From the NCBI RefSeq assembly GCF_932526225.1, contig NC_064039.1:12790139-12854138 (forward strand): DNA of 64,000 nucleotides, given 5' to 3'. Of this stretch, positions 59,831 to 64,000 are shown piece by piece. Source of the DNA: Nematostella vectensis. Lineage: Eukaryota; Cnidaria; Anthozoa; Actiniaria; Edwardsiidae. Each line of letters begins with the position of its first letter. Position 1 is the stretch's first letter. The notes below the pieces were generated by a model that searched no databases, had not been told where the DNA came from, and worked only from the letters and a program-made list of their open reading frames with translations. The position numbers and the translations under genes are program-made.

Positions 59831-60176
59831 ACGGGGCACCGTCGGTCGCCCAAGCCTCTACACTTGGTTTCAGGAGCTTGGGAAAACGGTCAAGCCTTTT
59901 TTTAAGATTTGCAAAGGGTCTGACGTGTTTTCACCACTAGCTAGATCTTGAATGAATACTAGAAATGTTAGATAGACGATAGTAGATAGATGATAAGTTA
60001 TTTCACGCATTTCTATGCATGTCTTTTTGGCTTCAGCCCTCTAGGTACAAAAGGGTTTAACCACCTACCTTCTTGTACGGGGGTATGAGTTATTTTATAC
60101 AGTGTTTCAAATGATATTTTGTAGATCTACTCACAAACTTTTCAAGGAAAGATAGAACTAGATTTGTAAAGAAAAT

Positions 60177-60182
60177 AATAAA
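60177..60182 (+). terminator. CTNNA: Candidate alpha-catenin polyadenylation signal
   Basis: AATAAA about 347 nt after the alpha-catenin stop codon, before the pyrimidine-rich repeat. It is the first exact match downstream that I noticed. Confidence 0.5.
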
Positions 60183-60219
60183 AAGAAAGATAGCGCTAAA
60201 GCGGCTTGTCAGCCTCACC

Positions 60220-60972
60220 TCCCCTCCCCCTCGTGCATTTACAACCTTCCTTCCCCCTTAACACCCTTTCCCCTTTACACCCTACCCCCTTTACACCCTA
60301 CCCCCTTTACACCCTTCCCCCTTTACACCCTTTCCCCTTTACACCCTTTCACCTTTACACCCTACCCCCTTTACACCCCTCCCCCTTTACCCCCTTCCCC
60401 CTGTACCCCCTTCCCCCTTTACCCCCTTCCCCCTTTACCCCCTTCCCCCTGTACCCCCTTCCCCCTTTACCCCCTTCCCCCTTTACCCCCTTCCCCCTTT
60501 ACCCCCTTCCCCCTTTACACCCTTTCCCCTTTACACCCTTTCCCCTTTACACCCTACCCCCTTTACACCCTTTACCACCTTCCCCCTTTACCCCCTCCCC
60601 CCTTTCCCCTTTACCCCCTTTGCCTTTACACCTTTTCCTCTTTACACCCTTCCCCCTTTACACCTTTCCCCCTTTACACCCTTTACCACCTTCCCCTTTA
60701 CACCCTTCCCCCTTTACCCCTTTCCCTTTACACCCTTCCCCCTTTACACCCTTCCCCCTTTACACCCTTCCCCCTTTACACCCTTCCCCCTTTACACCCT
60801 TCCCCCTTTACACCCTTCCCCCTTTACCCCCTTCCCCATTACACCTTTACACCTTTTCCCCTTTATACCCTTCCCCCTTTACCCCCTTCCCCTTTTACAC
60901 CTTTTCCCCTTTACACCCTTCCCCCTTTACACCCTTCCCCCTTTACACCCTCCCCCTTTACACCCTTTTCGC
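60220..60972. repeat. Pyrimidine-rich CCCCCTTTACACC minisatellite
   Basis: About 750 bp of CCCTTCCCCCTTTACA and variants, nearly free of G on the plus strand. The 266-codon open frame here (Pro/Phe/Thr/Leu repeats) exists because the repeat lacks stops; it has no domain or splice context and is rejected as a gene. A 30-base poly-A run lies separately at about 61381-61410. Confidence 0.93.
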
Positions 60973-61378
60973 TTTCATTATTGGAAGAACACCTCATAAT
61001 TATTGATTTAGCTCTGCATAGAGAATGAAATCATCGCTTTATTGTTATCGATTTCGCCAACATTTAGCTGGTAGAAGCCTAGGACAAGGCGCTCATATTT
61101 ATGACTTGGTGGATGGAGGGTGGAGGACGGGCTGTTATAGGCCAGAACCCCCCAAATCACTACTCTCCTGAATATCATGATCTTCCCCGTAGTACCAACA
61201 CGCCAATAAACACACCAAGATTGTTGTTTGTCGTGCGCTTGGCTGACAACCGCACGACCAGCGGAGTTAAAAGCTAAAAAATCCGAGCAAATATCGTTTG
61301 TACACAGACTTTTTTGTAATTTTACAATTTTTTATCATTCTATTTTAATAAAGCTCCAAGGAGCGAGTGTATCAGATT

Positions 61379-61413
<35 letters not shown>

Positions 61414-61574
61414 AAAACGGTAAAAAAAGACCCGATCAAAAATCCCAGGCAATTAGAAGCATACTCGCGCGTCGCGCGAAAAACACAGCTATTACACTGG
61501 TAGCCCGCACTCTCTAGTGACTAGCGGTCAGCACCAGGAACGCCTTGTCAATAACTGATCTGAACGGAGTAAAA

Positions 61575-63906
61575 ATGTCTCAAACTGCTCGATTTAGAGG
61601 CAAAAAGGAAAATAAAGATGGACAGACATCTAAAGGAAATGCGCAAAATCTGGAAAGGTTAGTGTTTTTTATTCGCTATTCGACAAATATCCGGTATCAA
61701 ACCCGGATTGTAAATGAATTATAGCCGGTGTAATCACGTCTTTCAGGGGTAGCGTTTTGTCGTGTTGTATGAAGGGATTTTAAAATAGCACACTGAAAGG
61801 ATCAGTCAATAATATGGAGATTTCTTACAAATTTTGAGGTCTTTACAATCCCTCCATGAAGCCCACTTAGCAAGACGCCTGAGGAGTGAGCATGTCATGA
61901 GGTGTAATGATGGACTTTGACCCCTGTGTTCGCCCTTGTTGTTATTATCCAAATGAAGGTGTAAAATTTGTAGCCTACTACTTATGTGAGCCTGCAGTCG
62001 GACGAATTAACAAATTAATTGTTTTTTTTTCAGTGAAAAAGTAGTTACAAAAAGCAAAACCTGGTAAGGCATAATGAGTTTGTTTTTGTTAGAAAATGAG
62101 CCTATCACTTGGCGTTCATGGGGGACTATGGTAGTTGAAATTCTACATCCCTCAAATGATGCCTTACAGCTACTATAATCATTCTTTAACACTCTCCTTT
62201 TTTGTTCCATTTCTCATCAATGTTTTGTGTGTTTTTGTTAATGCTTATTATTTTTTTGTTTGTATTTTTCTCCTAAGAAGGGAGGGCATTCTTGAAACCA
62301 CCACTAGGCCACACCCTTGGATTGTACTAATTTTTTAAAGTCCATATAACCTTTCAGAGTTGAAAGATTTTTTCAATTCTTTATATTTTCACCTTCCAAA
62401 TGGTATGTCGTTCGTATGGACCCTAACATGTGTTCGTGCGAATAACTCAAATCTGTAATATTGAGGTATTTTGGTCAACCTTTGGAAAAAAGGCTGTGAA
62501 CTGAAAGGCCCGGGTCTGGTCATTTGTGACGTATATCGAGATGTCAACCAAATTACATGAGAAAACATATGCGCGCGCTAAACTGGTTACTGCTTCATGT
62601 CTTCTTAGTTATTGCTGAAGAACATTGTGTTGTTACAACTTTTACTGTCGCCTTTATATCTCAACCTGGTAGTCAAATAATTATTTAACTTCAGGAAACA
62701 AATCTGCAAAATTTAGCAGGTATTTTTTAGTCTTTGAATTGTTTTTGCATTGTGTGCGTGCGCTGCATTCGAAATCAAGAATGGCGACATTCTCATGAGC
62801 GTGCACTGTTTTTAAAACCTACAACAAAACGATATTTTCTTTTTTTCGTATACAATTCTTGACTTTAAATTATTCTTTAATTCATTGTGGGTAGCATTGC
62901 AATAGGAAACAATTCGCCGATATTTTGTGGTATTGGCGTCTGTGAATTTTAATGGCTTTAAGGAAAATACATTCTTTCAGATTTTCCCGCTAAAACTTGG
63001 AATTATTCACTTGATTCAATCTATTTTCGCGTGGCCAGGAAAATTCCAATTTCAATCAAATTTAATTTGAAAGTTTATCTATACTTTGTTTTGGCTAGAT
63101 TGATATAAGTGGAAGGTTTTAAGAACTTTAAGCAATCTTATCACGTGCGGATCCTGGAGTCAAAAAAGGGGGGAGCAGAAGTAAAAGTTTCAATAAGGAG
63201 AGGATTCATTGTTCTTCAGTGGATATCCTTATATTTCTTATTATTTTTAAGCCAAATCTCTGAAAATAGGGGGGTGCTTCGCCCACCCCTAGATCCGTCC
63301 CTGCTTATTATTCTATAAATACTTGTTTGTGGTAGCACAGTAATGCTCAAACAACACATATGTAATGTAATAACATGTGTTTTATTCTTTTTTTTCAGGT
63401 CATTGATTAAGTATATACTTAAGTTGGTTATTATTATACCAGTGGTCCTATACCTGTTGGCTGTTACTCTGATCTATACTTCATCATTTGTGAGAGAACA
63501 AGCAATATTTCTCAATTATGGTGAGCAGAATTTAAAATATATGTTGGTTGTCATTGTGGAGTTATGATTTCATATTATACTGCTTTTCCCTATTTCAGCT
63601 AATAATCCATTTGTTAACTTCTCAACCCCTGAAGCTTATGGTGCAAAGGGTGCAATAAATTTCCACATTAATGGACCTGCAGGAAAATTAGGTACTTGGT
63701 AAGTATTACAAGCTCAAAACAACCCTCGTCACCTTGAATTTTAGATGATATTTTCAAATTGTTTGAATGAAAAAGCTGACCTGTGATTTATGTGTTTTTT
63801 TTTTCTGTGATAATTTCAGGTACATTCCTGCTAAAGAGATACCTAATACAAACCTTGGGGATGGTCAACCTATATTTCTTTATCTCCATGGCAATGCCTT
63901 CAATAG
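61575..63906 (+). CDS. ABHD12: ABHD12-like serine hydrolase, 5' part (runs off window)
   Basis: Exons 61575-61657, 62034-62063, 63399-63520, 63599-63698 and 63820-63906, phases 2, 2, 1, 2, 2, all GT/AG; the gene continues past the window. Seen: a basic cytoplasmic N-terminus (RFRGKKENKDGQ), one membrane anchor (YILKLVIIIPVVLYLLAVTL), a luminal segment (IFLNYANNPFVNF, FHINGPAGKLGTWYIPAKEI), and the start of the alpha/beta hydrolase fold with LYLHGNAFNR, matching the LYLHGNAGTR oxyanion-side motif of ABHD12. The nucleophile elbow lies outside. ABHD12 is a type II ER membrane lysophosphatidylserine and monoacylglycerol lipase. ABHD12B or a cnidarian-specific paralogue remains possible. The start is the first ATG in an exon with a good donor. 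Confidence 0.85.
63148..63303 (+). mobile_element. Dispersed short repeat, copy 2
   Basis: Intronic in the ABHD12-like gene. It starts CGGATCCTGGAGTCAAAAAA with a G-run, contains TTCTTCAGTGGATATCCTTA and TCTGAAAATAGGGGGGTG, and ends CCTAGATCCGTCCCTG. The ends are loosely inverted (GGATCCTGG/CTAGATCCG). Inverse of 26055-26250. Confidence 0.65.
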
Positions 63907-64000
63907 GTAATACTATTATTATATTTTATTTATATTTATGGTTGTAGTGCAAACAATCATTTTAGCTTGTTAAAATCAGGGGAAATGTGGTCACATCCTC

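Noticed and set aside
60206-61006. 266-codon Pro/Phe/Leu repeat protein
   Set aside because: Low-complexity pyrimidine tract; no domain, no conserved context, and the frame is open only because of repeat composition.

Overview
The window is an animal nuclear genome segment, most likely from a cnidarian and probably an anthozoan. Its genes are intron-rich with vertebrate-like intron positions. It carries a metazoan alpha-catenin, a CNNM metal-transport protein, an ABHD12-type hydrolase, a class A GPCR and a CUB/CUB/PAN secreted protein. The spacers are AT-rich and full of short inverted-repeat transposons (MITEs) and minisatellites. I cannot fix the species from sequence alone; a sea anemone is my best guess.

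Layout. 1-2000: tandem and trinucleotide repeats, including a 31-bp array with an E-box in nearly every unit. 3421-4467 (-): intronless rhodopsin-family GPCR. About 4.5-30 kb: no convincing gene. It holds microsatellites, a perfect hairpin, MITEs and a block at 18.2-26.3 kb of nested, inverted, diverged repeats; a 37-bp array carrying the octamer ATTTGCAT lies at 28.7-29.4 kb. 30175-36883 (+): five-exon secreted protein with signal peptide, two CUB domains and a PAN/apple-like C-terminus. 38329-38401 (-): tRNA-Ile with a GAT anticodon. 38550-41682 (+): three-exon CNNM. 43192-59830 (+): 26-exon alpha-catenin. 60.2-61.0 kb: long pyrimidine-rich minisatellite. 61575 to the window edge (+): first exons of an ABHD12-like lipase.

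The main discovery is inside alpha-catenin. Between the M region and the C-terminal actin-binding domain, in the linker, four extra exons (51432-53908) encode two tandem ILEI/FAM3-type (PANDER, GG) domains. These domains are known from secreted or Golgi-lumen proteins. All four exons are phase 1-1 and multiples of three, the signature of exon shuffling followed by tandem duplication, so each can be included or skipped without losing frame. Spliced as I read it, the gene gives 1274 residues, against about 906 for vertebrate alpha-E-catenin.

The same gene shows unusual splice-site biology. It has a GC-AG first intron. A 54-bp array copies one exon's end together with its 5' splice site. A 67-bp duplication carries a 3' splice site. 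An intronic minisatellite of about 24 units copies the perfect branch point TACTAAC with a C-rich tract and a CAG. Decayed copies of an ILEI exon start also remain. No operon-like organisation is seen; neighbouring genes look functionally unrelated.
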